Source: Pseudolysobacter sp964466115
Lineage (GTDB): Bacteria > Pseudomonadota > Gammaproteobacteria > Xanthomonadales > Rhodanobacteraceae
Assembly (NCBI GenBank): GCA_964466115.1
Contig: CAYXMH010000011.1
Coordinates: forward strand, 27,395 to 91,394
Length of the DNA: 64,000 bases
Direction: 5' to 3'
In this document: piece by piece, positions 26,597 to 36,311 of the stretch
Numbering within the stretch: the first letter of the stretch is position 1
Layout: each line of letters opens with the position of its first letter
The notes under the pieces: model-generated
The model's database searches: none
The model's input: only the letters and a program-made list of their open reading frames with translations
Told to the model about the DNA's origin: nothing
Translations under genes and position numbers: made by a program

Positions 26597-28352
26597 GCAG
26601 CGCGGAAATTTCGTGGAAAATGTAATTGTGGTAGGAATCGACCAGCTCTTTGTCTTTGCAATCGAAATAAAAGCCTTTGCAGCGTTCGCGCATTAATTCG
26701 TTCGCTTGAAAAAACTCATTTTTATAAACCTTGGCCGTGTCCAATAGGAGGGCGCCCAGAAAACTGATGTCGATGATCGGGTAATCGTATTTTCGTTCGG
26801 TTTTGAAATTGGTCTTCAGCATGTAGTAGCTGATATAGCGGGTGTCGCTGATGCTGGCAGGCAGAATTTTCTTGAGTACATTGATCGCGCCGTCAAACGA
26901 TGGCTGATGATCGCCGAAATGCAGTAACGCGGTGGGTTGTTTCGACTCGAGCAGTTTCTTTTCAATATGGGTGATGGCGGAGTCCGAACCCGCTAAGCGG
27001 GCCAAATAGTTACCTAGGTTCAAATTAAGCCACTGATCGAGGGTTGGGAACAGCGGTTTCTTGAACGGGTCCGGTAGCGTGTTGAGCGGATCCATGTGCG
27101 GGCCGTGTTGGCGTATGGTCAGCATGAAAATAAACAAAGGCTGTAAGCCTGCCGATTTTTTTTCCGCGTCGTAGATTTGGTCAAACACTTGCATCAAATC
27201 GTTATCACTGCTTTCCCAGGACAATCCGTAGTTGCTGCCCTCATAAAATGCATCGAATCCATAAAATTTGTAGGCGTTGCGCGCGTTGATAAAATCGCCC
27301 GACATGGGGTATATCGCGATCGTGCGGTAGCCGGCGTCTTTCAGTGCCATCGGCAGCGAATAATTGATGCGTGGGGCGATGTTGTATGGGGCATACAAAC
27401 CGGCATCGCCGAAACTTAAGTGATTAAGTCCGGTGAGCAGCGCGAATTCCGCGGTCCAAGTGCCGCCACCCCATGTATGAACGGCAAGATACCCGCCGGC
27501 ACGAGAGCGTGCATCCGGAACAAACATCTTGCGTTTGCACACCGGCGACGTGCAAATCTGCAGCATGCGCGGATCGAACGTGCTTTCTTCAAGGATTGCG
27601 ACAATATCCGGGTGACGAGACTCGGGTTTTGCAATTTCGTGCTCGCCACACGCGTGGGTTTGCGCACAAGTGGGCGATGGGTTTCTGTTGCTATCTTCTG
27701 TCCAGACCAAACTCGATTGTACGTTTTCCGCCTTGGACGGAATTGTTACTTGAGTTTCGTAGAACGAGGTAGTGAAATCGGTGATGTAGCTTTTATCGAT
27801 CATTGTCACCCACATGCCCTTATCAAAAACCGCGGCAAACGGGCCTTGCGGTAATGCAATGACGATCAGCAGTGCGATGCTGGTTATGATGCCGAGTGCT
27901 TGTAGCGAATGACGCACGGGCAACGCCAAATGCGCCAAAAAAAATGGTCGATCGATGCGCCAGGATAAAATTAAACTGGCGGGGACTAGCACCATCAAAA
28001 ACAGCGCAATGCCAAGCAAAGAGGGGTAGTGCAGTAATACTTCCCAAAGGTCCTGGGCGGTGAAATACATAAGATCCGGCGCCAGCAACGGAGTGGTAAG
28101 GTAGATGAATTTAAGTTGGCTGGAGATCAGGATCGTGCCGAAAACCAAGGTGCTGAGTATTAGGGAAAACCCGAGACGCCGGGAGAGAAATACCGTCAAC
28201 AGTGTCACGCTAAGCACTAGACTGAACGAAAACAGGCGATCGGGAAGAATCGCTTCATTCCACGGTCCAGCGAACAGCAGCGCCACGTACGCTACCAGGG
28301 CTATCGCGATCAGGATTTTGCTTTGGCGCGGGAATGAATGCGAGCTAAACAT
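26589..28352 (-). CDS. LTA synthase-like membrane sulfatase/phosphoglycerol transferase family protein
   Basis: A 587-residue inner-membrane protein. The N-terminal ~215 residues carry about five membrane helices. The C-terminal ~350 residues form an alkaline-phosphatase-superfamily domain facing the periplasm. The nucleophile region is PDIVAILEESTFDPRML (catalytic Thr), followed by WGGGTWTAEFALLTG, YPMSGDF and HFGDHQPSF, whose His and Asp bind metal. Relatives include LtaS in Gram-positives and OpgB/MdoB, which puts phosphoglycerol on periplasmic glucans. The acceptor here is unknown. It lies between lpxB (87-base gap) and rnhB (overlap). Confidence 0.85.
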   Translation of the reverse strand: MFSSHSFPRQSKILIAIALVAYVALLFAGPWNEAILPDRLFSFSLVLSVTLLTVFLSRRLGFSLILSTLVFGTILISSQLKFIYLTTPLLAPDLMYFTAQDLWEVLLHYPSLLGIALFLMVLVPASLILSWRIDRPFFLAHLALPVRHSLQALGIITSIALLIVIALPQGPFAAVFDKGMWVTMIDKSYITDFTTSFYETQVTIPSKAENVQSSLVWTEDSNRNPSPTCAQTHACGEHEIAKPESRHPDIVAILEESTFDPRMLQICTSPVCKRKMFVPDARSRAGGYLAVHTWGGGTWTAEFALLTGLNHLSFGDAGLYAPYNIAPRINYSLPMALKDAGYRTIAIYPMSGDFINARNAYKFYGFDAFYEGSNYGLSWESSDNDLMQVFDQIYDAEKKSAGLQPLFIFMLTIRQHGPHMDPLNTLPDPFKKPLFPTLDQWLNLNLGNYLARLAGSDSAITHIEKKLLESKQPTALLHFGDHQPSFDGAINVLKKILPASISDTRYISYYMLKTNFKTERKYDYPIIDISFLGALLLDTAKVYKNEFFQANELMRERCKGFYFDCKDKELVDSYHNYIFHEISALHD

Positions 28353-28439
28353 CTGAATGATAGTGGCGACCGATAGCGATAATGGTGGATTTGAGCAGCG
28401 TTAAGGTCAATGGGTCTTCGCAACGGGTTGTGCTTTTAT

Positions 28440-29618
28440 TCAGCTTTCAATGTGACCAATCAAATCTACGATAGCATTAGCGGCTTTTTGATGCGCGCTT
28501 TGCCGTAGGGCGACGTGTTGCCGGGTAAATTCGGCTGCCAGCTCTGGGGGAATTTGGCGTGTGCGCAAATAAGGCAATAACTGTTTGGCCAGCGCGTCGG
28601 GCGTGCAGGCGGACTGCATTAATTCGGGCACCATTTTGCGGCCAGCCAATACGTTGGGTAACGAATAATAGGGCGTGCGCATAAGCCGCAATGCGGTTAT
28701 CAATTTGGCGCTTAAGGCGGCCAGCCGATAGGCGACCACCATTGGGGTTTTCGCCAACATAGCCTCGAGAGTGGCGGTGCCAGAGGCAACCAAAACTGCG
28801 TCAGCCGCGCGCAACGCGGTGCCGGCCTGGCCATCGAGCAGGTTTATGTTGAGTGTATGAGCGTATGAGGTGCTAGCCAGTTGTTGTGCAAATACCGATT
28901 TACCCGCGGCATTTGCCATCGGGGCGATCACGCGCAATGTGGGCAACCGCTCGTGGCAGATTTGAGCGGCGTTGAGAAAATCCATGCCAAGGCGGCGAAT
29001 TTCCCCTAAACGGCTGCCGGGAAGTAGGGCCAGCAATGGAACATCCTCTGATAGACCAAGCGCCCTGCGCGCGGCGCCGCGGTCTGGTTCAATCGGGAAG
29101 GCATCCGCCATGGGATGACCTACGAAGCGCGCATTGACGCCAAAGCTCGCATAGATGGGTGGTTCGATCGGGAAGAGGCAAAGCACCACATCGGCGCTTC
29201 GCCCGATTTTTTTCGCTCGGTTTTTGCGCCACGCCCAGATCGAAGGGCTAACGTAATGCGCGGTTTTAACGCCGGCGGATTTTAATTTGCGTTCCAATGC
29301 GAGATTGAAATCCGGGGCATCGATGCCGATGAAACAATCCGGACGCAGCGCCAGCAAACGTTGCGTTAGATTGCGGCGAATGCGCAGCAGCTTTGGTAAA
29401 TGCCGTAACACCTCCACCAGACCCATTACGCTTAATTGCTCTGCTGGGAACCAAGCGTTAAGGCCGGCGGCGACCATTTGCGGGCCGCCGATGCCAACGA
29501 ATTGCGCGTTGGGAAAACGCTCGCGCAGCTGGGTGATCAACCCGGCGCCGAGCGCATCACCCGAAACCTCTCCTGCAACCATTGCGAAACAGCGAGGTGG
29601 TGGGGTAATGTCGGTCAT
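28440..29618 (-). CDS. lpxB: lipid-A-disaccharide synthase
   Basis: A GT19 glycosyltransferase that joins UDP-2,3-diacylglucosamine and lipid X to form the lipid A disaccharide backbone at the inner membrane. The 392-residue protein has the family opening (MVAGEVSGDALGAGLI), the FIGIDAPDFNLALE and YVSPSIWAWRKNRAKKI segments, and LALLPGSRLGEIRR in the nucleotide domain. It lies 45 bases after lpxA and ends the lpx series. Confidence 0.98.
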   Translation of the reverse strand: MTDITPPPRCFAMVAGEVSGDALGAGLITQLRERFPNAQFVGIGGPQMVAAGLNAWFPAEQLSVMGLVEVLRHLPKLLRIRRNLTQRLLALRPDCFIGIDAPDFNLALERKLKSAGVKTAHYVSPSIWAWRKNRAKKIGRSADVVLCLFPIEPPIYASFGVNARFVGHPMADAFPIEPDRGAARRALGLSEDVPLLALLPGSRLGEIRRLGMDFLNAAQICHERLPTLRVIAPMANAAGKSVFAQQLASTSYAHTLNINLLDGQAGTALRAADAVLVASGTATLEAMLAKTPMVVAYRLAALSAKLITALRLMRTPYYSLPNVLAGRKMVPELMQSACTPDALAKQLLPYLRTRQIPPELAAEFTRQHVALRQSAHQKAANAIVDLIGHIES

Positions 29619-29663
29619 GCGGATGTAATTTGTTTATTTTTTTCGATAATTTAAAACGTTCCG

Positions 29664-30434
29664 TTATCGTACCAAACTGCGCTGGCTGCGTTCGATGAAT
29701 TCAAGCATAACGCTTATGTCGGGCGCCGCTTTTGCCGCTTTGGCTAACGCATCGCGCGCATCGGTTAAAGGCAATCCGGATTTGTATAAGGTTTTGTAGG
29801 CGCGCCGAATCGATAATATGCGTTCGGGAGAGTATCCGCGCCGGCGCAAACCTTCGGTATTAATCCCTTTTGGTTCGGCGAATTGCCCCGCCACGGTGAC
29901 GAAGGGAGGAACATCGCGATTCACGATCGAACCCATTGAGGTGAACGCGTGCGCGCCGATCTGGCAGAATTGATGCACCAGTGTAAATCCGCCAAGAATG
30001 ACATAATCATCGACGGCTACATGCCCTGCCAGAGAGGCTGCATTGGCGAAAATCGTATTGTTTCCTACGATGCAATCGTGCGCTATATGGACGTAAGCCA
30101 TGATCCAATTATCATTCCCTACGCGGGTAACGCCGGCACCGTCGGATGTGCCGCGATTGAACGTGCAAAACTCACGAATGGTGTTGCGATCCCCGATTTC
30201 AAGGAAGCTGTCTTCGCCGTGGAATTTTTTGTCTTGCGGATCGGTTCCGAGCGATGAAAACTGCCAGATGCGGTTATCGCGGCCAATGCGAGTTGGCCCG
30301 TTGATTGCCACATGCGGCCCGATTGTGGTACCTGACCCAATTGTCACATTGGCGCCGATGATGGAGTAGGCGCCGATGGTGACGTCCGCCTCAATGCGGG
30401 CGGATGAGTCGATTTGTGCGGTCGGGTGGATCAT
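29664..30434 (-). CDS. lpxA: UDP-N-acetylglucosamine acyltransferase
   Basis: This is the first enzyme of lipid A synthesis and transfers 3-hydroxyacyl groups from ACP to UDP-GlcNAc. The 256 residues form a left-handed beta-helix from hexapeptide repeats (IEADVTIGAYSIIGANVTIG), with the catalytic His in AYVHIAHDCIVGNN. The C-terminal helices (EGLRRRGYSPERILSIRRAYKTLY) are typical. Its start codon overlaps the fabZ stop by one base (TGATG). Confidence 0.98.
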   Translation of the reverse strand: MIHPTAQIDSSARIEADVTIGAYSIIGANVTIGSGTTIGPHVAINGPTRIGRDNRIWQFSSLGTDPQDKKFHGEDSFLEIGDRNTIREFCTFNRGTSDGAGVTRVGNDNWIMAYVHIAHDCIVGNNTIFANAASLAGHVAVDDYVILGGFTLVHQFCQIGAHAFTSMGSIVNRDVPPFVTVAGQFAEPKGINTEGLRRRGYSPERILSIRRAYKTLYKSGLPLTDARDALAKAAKAAPDISVMLEFIERSQRSLVR

Positions 30435-30907
30435 CAGTCACTCCGCTCGGCACATAGTAATTCGGCTTCGGCAACCGGTTTGCCATCGACGGAGGCCTCG
30501 CACCAATACTGCCCCATGCGGCGAATCAAACGTTTTTGCGTTACTTCCAGCACCAATTGGTCGCCCGGCACCACCACGCGTGAAAACCGTGCTTTATCCA
30601 CTTTTACCAGATAGAACAATGAAACTGCGCTGGGGTTTTGTTCGGCCGAAAGCTGCACCAGCAATCCGGAGGCTTGCGCTAACGCTTCGATGATAAGTAC
30701 GCCCGGCATGACTGGGTGACCGGGGAAATGGCCTTGAAAAAAAGGTTCATTGATGGTGATGTTTTTCAGCGCGCGCAAGCGTTTTCCCAGTTCGCATTCG
30801 AGGACCCGGTCGACCAGTAAAAAAGGATAACGATGCGGCAGCACGTCCAAGATGCGACGTACATCTAGCGGAAGTTTAAGGCCGCTGTCGGTGAAGGTAT
30901 TACTCAT
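30434..30907 (-). CDS. fabZ: 3-hydroxyacyl-ACP dehydratase FabZ
   Basis: A hot-dog-fold dehydratase of type II fatty-acid synthesis. It competes with LpxA and LpxD for 3-hydroxyacyl-ACP. The 157-residue protein carries LPHRYPFLLVDRV and the active-site FFQGHFPGHPVMPGVL (catalytic His), then the conserved Glu in IIEALAQASG. It overlaps lpxD by 8 bases and lpxA by 1, which suggests coupled translation that balances the two uses of the substrate. Confidence 0.98.
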   Translation of the reverse strand: MSNTFTDSGLKLPLDVRRILDVLPHRYPFLLVDRVLECELGKRLRALKNITINEPFFQGHFPGHPVMPGVLIIEALAQASGLLVQLSAEQNPSAVSLFYLVKVDKARFSRVVVPGDQLVLEVTQKRLIRRMGQYWCEASVDGKPVAEAELLCAERSD

Positions 30908-31937
30908 GCTCTTGGTTCCTTTCTAATGTTTGTAGGCGCCGGGTAATCTGATCAAGTTTGCGTAAGTGCGCCACATTCCGTCGCCATTGCGGACTGGGCT
31001 GACAAGGGATACCGGACGAATACGTTCCGGCCTGCGTGATGGAGTGGGCCACCATGCTAAGGCCGGTAATGGTGACATTATCGGCCACGCTGATATGGCC
31101 GGTAATTCCAACCGCTCCCCCGATTAAGCAGCCGCGCCCAATTTTTGTACTGCCGGCAATGCCAGTGCAACCGGCAATGGCCGTATGTGCGCCGATATGC
31201 ACGTTGTGGGCGATCTGAATGAGATTATCCAAACGCACATCGTCTTCCAATATGGTATCGCCCAAAGCGCCGCGATCGATCGTCGTGTTGGCGCCGATTT
31301 CACAATCGTCGCCGATGCGAACGCCGCCCAATTGCGGGACCTTAAGCCAGTGATCTGTGTCGTAGGCCAAACCAAACCCATCGGCACCGATCACCGCACC
31401 CGGATGGACGATGACTCGCTGCCCAAGCTTCACTCGCGCCACCAACGTGACGCGAGCGACCAGCCGAGAATTCGCGCCAATCACGCAATGCGGTCCGACC
31501 ACGCAGCCGGCACCGATCATGCAGCCGCTTTCGATTACGCTGCCTTCATCGATAAAGCAATGCGCGCCAACGCTCGCATTGGCGTCAATCACAGCGGTGG
31601 GTGAAATGACCGCGCTTGGGTGTATGCCCGGCACCAACGCTTTCGAGGTATCGAACAACGCGGCGATTTTGGCGTACGCCACGTAAGGGTTGTCCGCGAT
31701 GATGGCCGATACCGGACACAAGGACGCATCGGCTTCTCGCAAGACCACGGCGCCGGCGCGTGTGCTTTGAAGCTGGTTGCGGTAATGCGAGTTGGCCAGG
31801 AAACTCAGCTGATGCGGACTTGCCAATGCGAGCGTACCCACGCCATGGATCACCAACTGCGAGTCGCCCCGTAGGGTCAGCTTGAAACGCTGAGCGATCT
31901 CCGTCAACGAATAGCTGGGTGAGGGTGAGGCGCTCAT
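30900..31937 (-). CDS. lpxD: UDP-3-O-(3-hydroxyacyl)glucosamine N-acyltransferase
   Basis: The third step of lipid A synthesis (N-acylation). 345 residues: an N-terminal uridine-binding domain (GVGTLALASPHQLSFLANSHY), a long left-handed beta-helix of hexapeptide repeats, and a C-terminal helix (WRRNVAHLRKLDQITRRLQTLE). The catalytic His is in LIQIAHNVHIGAHT. Its start overlaps the skp stop by 4 bases (ATGA). Confidence 0.98.
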   Translation of the reverse strand: MSASPSPSYSLTEIAQRFKLTLRGDSQLVIHGVGTLALASPHQLSFLANSHYRNQLQSTRAGAVVLREADASLCPVSAIIADNPYVAYAKIAALFDTSKALVPGIHPSAVISPTAVIDANASVGAHCFIDEGSVIESGCMIGAGCVVGPHCVIGANSRLVARVTLVARVKLGQRVIVHPGAVIGADGFGLAYDTDHWLKVPQLGGVRIGDDCEIGANTTIDRGALGDTILEDDVRLDNLIQIAHNVHIGAHTAIAGCTGIAGSTKIGRGCLIGGAVGITGHISVADNVTITGLSMVAHSITQAGTYSSGIPCQPSPQWRRNVAHLRKLDQITRRLQTLERNQEHE

Positions 31938-32482
31938 GGTTTCTCCGGTTTGGCGGAGGCGTCATGCTTTAAACGCTCCAGAACCTGTTCGGTGATATCA
32001 ATGCGCCCGCTGGCGTAAACCACGGGACTGGGGATAATCAAGTCATAGCCTTGCTCGCGGGCAAATTCAATCACAGCGTTATTAATGAGCTGCCAGACTT
32101 TGTCGCGTTCGCTCGCCGCCCGCGCATTCAACTCGCCACGTAATTCCTCACGAGTGCGTTTAACGCTGCGTTCAAGCGCGTCCACTTCGTGTTTCAGTGC
32201 GTCGGCATCGGTTTTACTTAAGATCGCGCTGTCTCGGGTCTGGCGCGCTTTTAGTGCAGTGAGTTTCGATTCATCGGCTTTTAGTAGCGTGTCGCGCGGC
32301 GCGAATTCGGACTCCAGGTGAGCCCGACTCGTCGCCATTTGCGGCGCATTGTCCAGCAAGCGCTTGAGATCCACATACCCAATTCGCGCGCCCGTGGTCG
32401 ATTGCGCGCAGACCAGCACCGGCAGTGCCAAAAAGAGCAGCAAGGAACAGATACCTTGCCTATGGCCTGCATTCAATTTCAC
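31934..32482 (-). CDS. skp: periplasmic chaperone Skp/OmpH
   Basis: A trimeric periplasmic chaperone that carries unfolded outer-membrane proteins to BamA. 182 residues: signal peptide (GICSLLLFLALPVLVCAQ), the conserved ARIGYVDLKRLLDNAPQ strand, then ~80 residues of long charged helices (the tentacles) and a closing strand (YDLIIPSPVVYASGRIDIT). It lies 81 bases after bamA, with a perfect 10-bp hairpin in the gap. Confidence 0.94.
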   Translation of the reverse strand: MKLNAGHRQGICSLLLFLALPVLVCAQSTTGARIGYVDLKRLLDNAPQMATSRAHLESEFAPRDTLLKADESKLTALKARQTRDSAILSKTDADALKHEVDALERSVKRTREELRGELNARAASERDKVWQLINNAVIEFAREQGYDLIIPSPVVYASGRIDITEQVLERLKHDASAKPEKP

Positions 32483-32506
32483 CCTGCGCCTCCGTTATCT
32501 TGGCCA

Positions 32507-32531
32507 AAGTCGTGAATATGTTTCACGACTT
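32507..32531. other. perfect 10-bp hairpin between bamA and skp
   Basis: AAGTCGTGAA (32507-32516) pairs perfectly with TTCACGACTT (32522-32531) around TATGT. It sits in the 81-base gap on the transcript from bamA to skp. No T-run follows on the minus strand, so it looks more like an RNA-processing or stability hairpin, or a dyad operator, than a terminator. Confidence 0.6.
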
Positions 32532-32563
32532 CGACACCGCTCCTTAGGGGATTTCTATTCGCG

Positions 32564-34867
32564 TCAGAATTGATTACCAAACGTGAACTGCAACACTTCG
32601 GTTTGATCGCCTGCCTGTTTGCGTATGGGTTTGGAGAGATTGATGACAATCGGGCCAACCGGGGCTTGCCAACGAAACGAGATGCCGGCCGATGCGCGCA
32701 ACTCGTTCGCGCTGAACGAGTTGATATCCTTATACACATTGCCGACATCAATGAACGCGGATAATCGCGTTGCGTTTTCATCCTTCACGAACGGTGTGGG
32801 AAATATCAGTTCTGTTGTCGCAACCGTTTTGAATGCACCGCCCAGTGGTTGGCGCGCGTCTGGCTGGGCCAGCGAAGTGGCGAAAGGGCCTAAGGTATTA
32901 TCGCGGAAACCGCGTACGTCATTTACGCCGCCGGCGTAGAAATTTTGATAGAAAGGCAAGCTCGGCGTTTTGCTGCCGTAAGCGTCGCCGTAGCCAATTG
33001 TCGTTGTGCCTAAAAACGTTAGATTTTGCGTCACCGGTAGGTATTGGGCGTATTTATAAATCAGTCGGTAGTACTCCAACGTTGAGCCCGGCAGCGCCAG
33101 CTCAGCGGAGAGCTGCTGCAGCGAACCGTGGGTTGGGTTGAAGTATTTATTGCGCGTATCGTGGGCCCAGCCGATTTGGGTGCTCCAGGCATGGAAGGTT
33201 TCATGGCCGACTTGGTTAATAAAGTCGATGATCGACTGCGGCGTGCCGCCCGGTACCGTAAGAATCTGGGTCTTGCTGATACCAAGCTGTAAGCTTACGG
33301 TATCGGTTTCGGTAATTGGAATTCCAAGCGTGGTACTGATCTCGCCGGTATTGGAGAAATAATTGGCGGTGTTTTGTTGCTGCTGGTTGAGCTTGCGATA
33401 ACTTAAATTGTAACCAAGACTGATTCCGTCATCGGTCAAATAGGGATTGACGTAGGCCAGGTCGTAGCGATCAAGAAAGGCGCTGTGTTGTACGGTGGCC
33501 TGAACCCGATCACCGGTTCCGAACAGGTTGTTTTCCTGCACCGATACGCTTGCAACAATTTTTTGTACGGCGGAATAGCCCAAACCGAACGTGAAGCTGC
33601 CGGACGAGGTTTCTTCAACCGTAACCGTTACATCGACTTGGTCATCGGTGCCCGGCACTTTCGGTGTTTCAAATTCCACTTTCTTAAAATAGCCCAAACG
33701 CTGCAAACGCACTTTGGAGCGGTCGATCGCTGCTTGCGAGTACCAAGCACCTTCAAGCTGCCGCATCTCGCGGCGGATCACATCATCGGCGGTGCGGACA
33801 TTGCCCTTAAAGCCGATGCGGCGCACATACACTCGTTTGCCGGGATTGATGAAAAAGGTCACCTCCACCTCGCGCGTTTCCTTGTTCACATTCGGTACGG
33901 GGGTCACTTCAGCGAAGGCGTAGCCGATGTTCGCCAAAACGGCGGTCATTGCTTCCGCGGATTGCTCAAGCTTTTTACGCGAGAAAATCTCACCCGGTTG
34001 CGCGCGCACCAGTTTCCGTAAATCGGCTTCCTTAAGGATCATGTCGCCGACCAGTTTGATACCGGAGATCTTAAAAACCTCACCCTCGCGCACATTGGCG
34101 GTTAAATAGATATTGCGTTTGTCGGGGCTGATCGTAACCTCGGTGGAGTCGAGGTTGAAATCGACATAGCCCCGGTCAAGATAGAAAGAATTCAGCTTCT
34201 CAAGATCGCCGGAAAGTTTTTCGCGCGAGTATTGATCGTCGCGCGTGTACCAGGATATCCAATTGCTGGTCCCCGATTCGAAATCGTGCCGCACGTCGTC
34301 GTCGTTGAAGCTGTGGTTGCCGACGATATTGATGTGCTTGATCTTTGATGCCTTACCTTCGGTGACGTTGATGCTCACTTCAACCCGGTTGCGATCAAGC
34401 TCAATCACCTTCGGTTTGATCGAAACGTTGTATTTGCCGCGGTTGTAGTACTGGCGAGTCAATTCTTGCGTGACCCGGTCCAGTTGCAAGCGATCGAAGG
34501 TTTCGCCTTCGGCCAAACCGATTTCCTTCAAGCCTTTGAGCAAATCCTCTTCCTTGATGTCTTTATTGCCTTTGATCAGGATTTTGGAAATCGCGGGACG
34601 CTCTTTCACCTTGATGACCAAAATCTCGCCCTGACGCCCGAGTTCGACATCGTTGAAAAAACCGGTTTTGAACAGGGCGCGGATGGCTTGTTCGGCGCGT
34701 TCGCGCGTCAAAAGATCGCCTTTTTCCACCGGTAGGTAGGTAAATACCGTACCTGCGGAAATACGCTGCAGGCCGTCGATGCGGATATCGGATACGACGA
34801 ATGGATCGAGAGCGAAGGTTTTGGTGGATAAACACGCAAACAAAATTAGGGCGGCGATACGTTTCAT
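32564..34867 (-). CDS. bamA: outer-membrane protein assembly factor BamA
   Basis: The central beta-barrel of the BAM machine that inserts outer-membrane proteins. From the ATG at 34867 (four residues inside the open frame) it has a signal peptide (MKRIAALILFACLSTKTFA), five POTRA domains to about residue 420 (e.g. VSDIRIDGLQRISAGTVFTYLPV), and a 16-strand barrel with the VRGF motif (NDVRGFRDN) in loop 6. It ends in phenylalanine (FTFGNQF), the BamA recognition signal. 767 residues is normal. It lies between rseP and skp as usual. Confidence 0.98.
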   Translation of the reverse strand: MKRIAALILFACLSTKTFALDPFVVSDIRIDGLQRISAGTVFTYLPVEKGDLLTRERAEQAIRALFKTGFFNDVELGRQGEILVIKVKERPAISKILIKGNKDIKEEDLLKGLKEIGLAEGETFDRLQLDRVTQELTRQYYNRGKYNVSIKPKVIELDRNRVEVSINVTEGKASKIKHINIVGNHSFNDDDVRHDFESGTSNWISWYTRDDQYSREKLSGDLEKLNSFYLDRGYVDFNLDSTEVTISPDKRNIYLTANVREGEVFKISGIKLVGDMILKEADLRKLVRAQPGEIFSRKKLEQSAEAMTAVLANIGYAFAEVTPVPNVNKETREVEVTFFINPGKRVYVRRIGFKGNVRTADDVIRREMRQLEGAWYSQAAIDRSKVRLQRLGYFKKVEFETPKVPGTDDQVDVTVTVEETSSGSFTFGLGYSAVQKIVASVSVQENNLFGTGDRVQATVQHSAFLDRYDLAYVNPYLTDDGISLGYNLSYRKLNQQQQNTANYFSNTGEISTTLGIPITETDTVSLQLGISKTQILTVPGGTPQSIIDFINQVGHETFHAWSTQIGWAHDTRNKYFNPTHGSLQQLSAELALPGSTLEYYRLIYKYAQYLPVTQNLTFLGTTTIGYGDAYGSKTPSLPFYQNFYAGGVNDVRGFRDNTLGPFATSLAQPDARQPLGGAFKTVATTELIFPTPFVKDENATRLSAFIDVGNVYKDINSFSANELRASAGISFRWQAPVGPIVINLSKPIRKQAGDQTEVLQFTFGNQF

Positions 34868-34946
34868 CGTCACTTCCAAGGCAAAGGTGCAAACCTAAGC
34901 TAAACAAGCCTTAGGCGGTTATAGTTATGGCAGACTACGTCGTCAC

Positions 34947-36308
34947 TTACGAAGCAAGCCGCAGAATATCGTTATAAAAAGCTAGGCCCATCAATGTTAC
35001 CAATAACGCCAAGCCGACGTATTGGCCGGCGATTAACGTGCGTTCACTTACCGGACTGCCCTTAACGAGCTCGATAAGGTAATACAGAAGGTGGCCTCCG
35101 TCCAAGATCGGAATGGGCAGTAAATTCATTATCGCAAGGCTCAGCGAGATTAGCCCTAAAAAATGCAGGAACCAGGCAAAGCCAAGATGCGCGGCATCGT
35201 TGGCGTATTGGGCGATCGAAATGGGGCCGGACAAGTTCGACAGTTTCGCTTCGCCAAGCAGCATGTGGCGCAATAAATCGAGGCTAGTGCCGGCCATATT
35301 CCAAGTTTCTGTTAAGGCGGCCGGTATCGCATCCAGGGGGCCGTAGCGCAGCAGTGCATCGTAATTGGCTTGGTGAGCTAGCGGACCAATGCCAATTTTC
35401 CATTCGCGATTGCCGCCTTTGCCAACTTCGGCGCGCGGCAATACGGCGATAACGGAGCGCTGATTGGCGCGTTCGATGTGCAATTGCAGCGGCGTGTCCA
35501 CCTTGGCGTTGCGCTGAATGGCGCTGACCAAATCGCTCCAGTCGCGAATCGGTTCGTCCTCGATGGCGAGGATGCGGTCGTTCGGCTGAACTCCCGCGAC
35601 GGCAGCGGGCGAGTCCGGTACGACTTGCCCGATTTGCGCGGGAATTAACCATTGTTGCGGAATGAGACCGATTTCCGGCAGCGTGGTTGTTTCATCCACG
35701 TTGGCCGGCAGTTGGCTAAGATCAAGCTTACGCGTGCGCGAGGTGCCGTGCGCATCGGTAACGGCAATATCCACCGGTTGACGATTCAGTGCGAAGCTGG
35801 TCAAGGCAATGCCGGCATCGGTCCAGTTGCGTACTTCGCTGCTACCGATGGCATTGATGCGATCACCGGGCTCAAAGCCGGCACTGGCGGCAATTTTATC
35901 GGCGCGGCCAACGATCGGCTCAAAGTCACCCTTACCGATCACAAACATGGCCCAGAAGGCGATCACGGTGAACAGCAGGTTGAACGCGGGGCCGGCGGCA
36001 GTGATCGCCATACGGCTGAGCACCGGTTTGCGATTGAATTCGCCGCCGAGATCGCAGTGGGCGACCTCGCCTTCCCGGTCATCGAGAAATTTGACATAGC
36101 CGCCAAGTGGGATGGCCCCCACGACGTATTCCGTTCCATCCCTCCCCATGCGCGACAGTAGCGGTTTACCAAACCCCACCGAAAAACGCAGCACTTTGAC
36201 GCCAAGACGCCGCGCCACGATGAAATGGCCGTATTCGTGGAATGTCACCAAAAGACCGAGCGTGACCAGCAACCACCAAATTGAACCTGCGATCTCAGAC
36301 ATACCCAT
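34947..36308 (-). CDS. rseP: site-2 metalloprotease RseP
   Basis: An inner-membrane zinc protease that cuts anti-sigma factors (RseA in E. coli) to release the envelope-stress sigma factor. 453 residues: the HEYGH zinc motif is at residues 24-28 in the first helix, two PDZ domains follow (~100-290), and the LDG-type third zinc ligand is in LLPIPILDGGHLLYY. The start could be Met1 or Met3. The gene is only 3 bases from dxr. Confidence 0.97.
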   Translation of the reverse strand: MGMSEIAGSIWWLLVTLGLLVTFHEYGHFIVARRLGVKVLRFSVGFGKPLLSRMGRDGTEYVVGAIPLGGYVKFLDDREGEVAHCDLGGEFNRKPVLSRMAITAAGPAFNLLFTVIAFWAMFVIGKGDFEPIVGRADKIAASAGFEPGDRINAIGSSEVRNWTDAGIALTSFALNRQPVDIAVTDAHGTSRTRKLDLSQLPANVDETTTLPEIGLIPQQWLIPAQIGQVVPDSPAAVAGVQPNDRILAIEDEPIRDWSDLVSAIQRNAKVDTPLQLHIERANQRSVIAVLPRAEVGKGGNREWKIGIGPLAHQANYDALLRYGPLDAIPAALTETWNMAGTSLDLLRHMLLGEAKLSNLSGPISIAQYANDAAHLGFAWFLHFLGLISLSLAIMNLLPIPILDGGHLLYYLIELVKGSPVSERTLIAGQYVGLALLVTLMGLAFYNDILRLAS

Positions 36309-36311
36309 TGC

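Noticed and set aside
34894..34915. Terminator between rseP and bamA
   Set aside because: CCTAAG/CTTAGG is only six pairs with a 10-base loop and weak T-tail; read-through to bamA is expected in this cluster.
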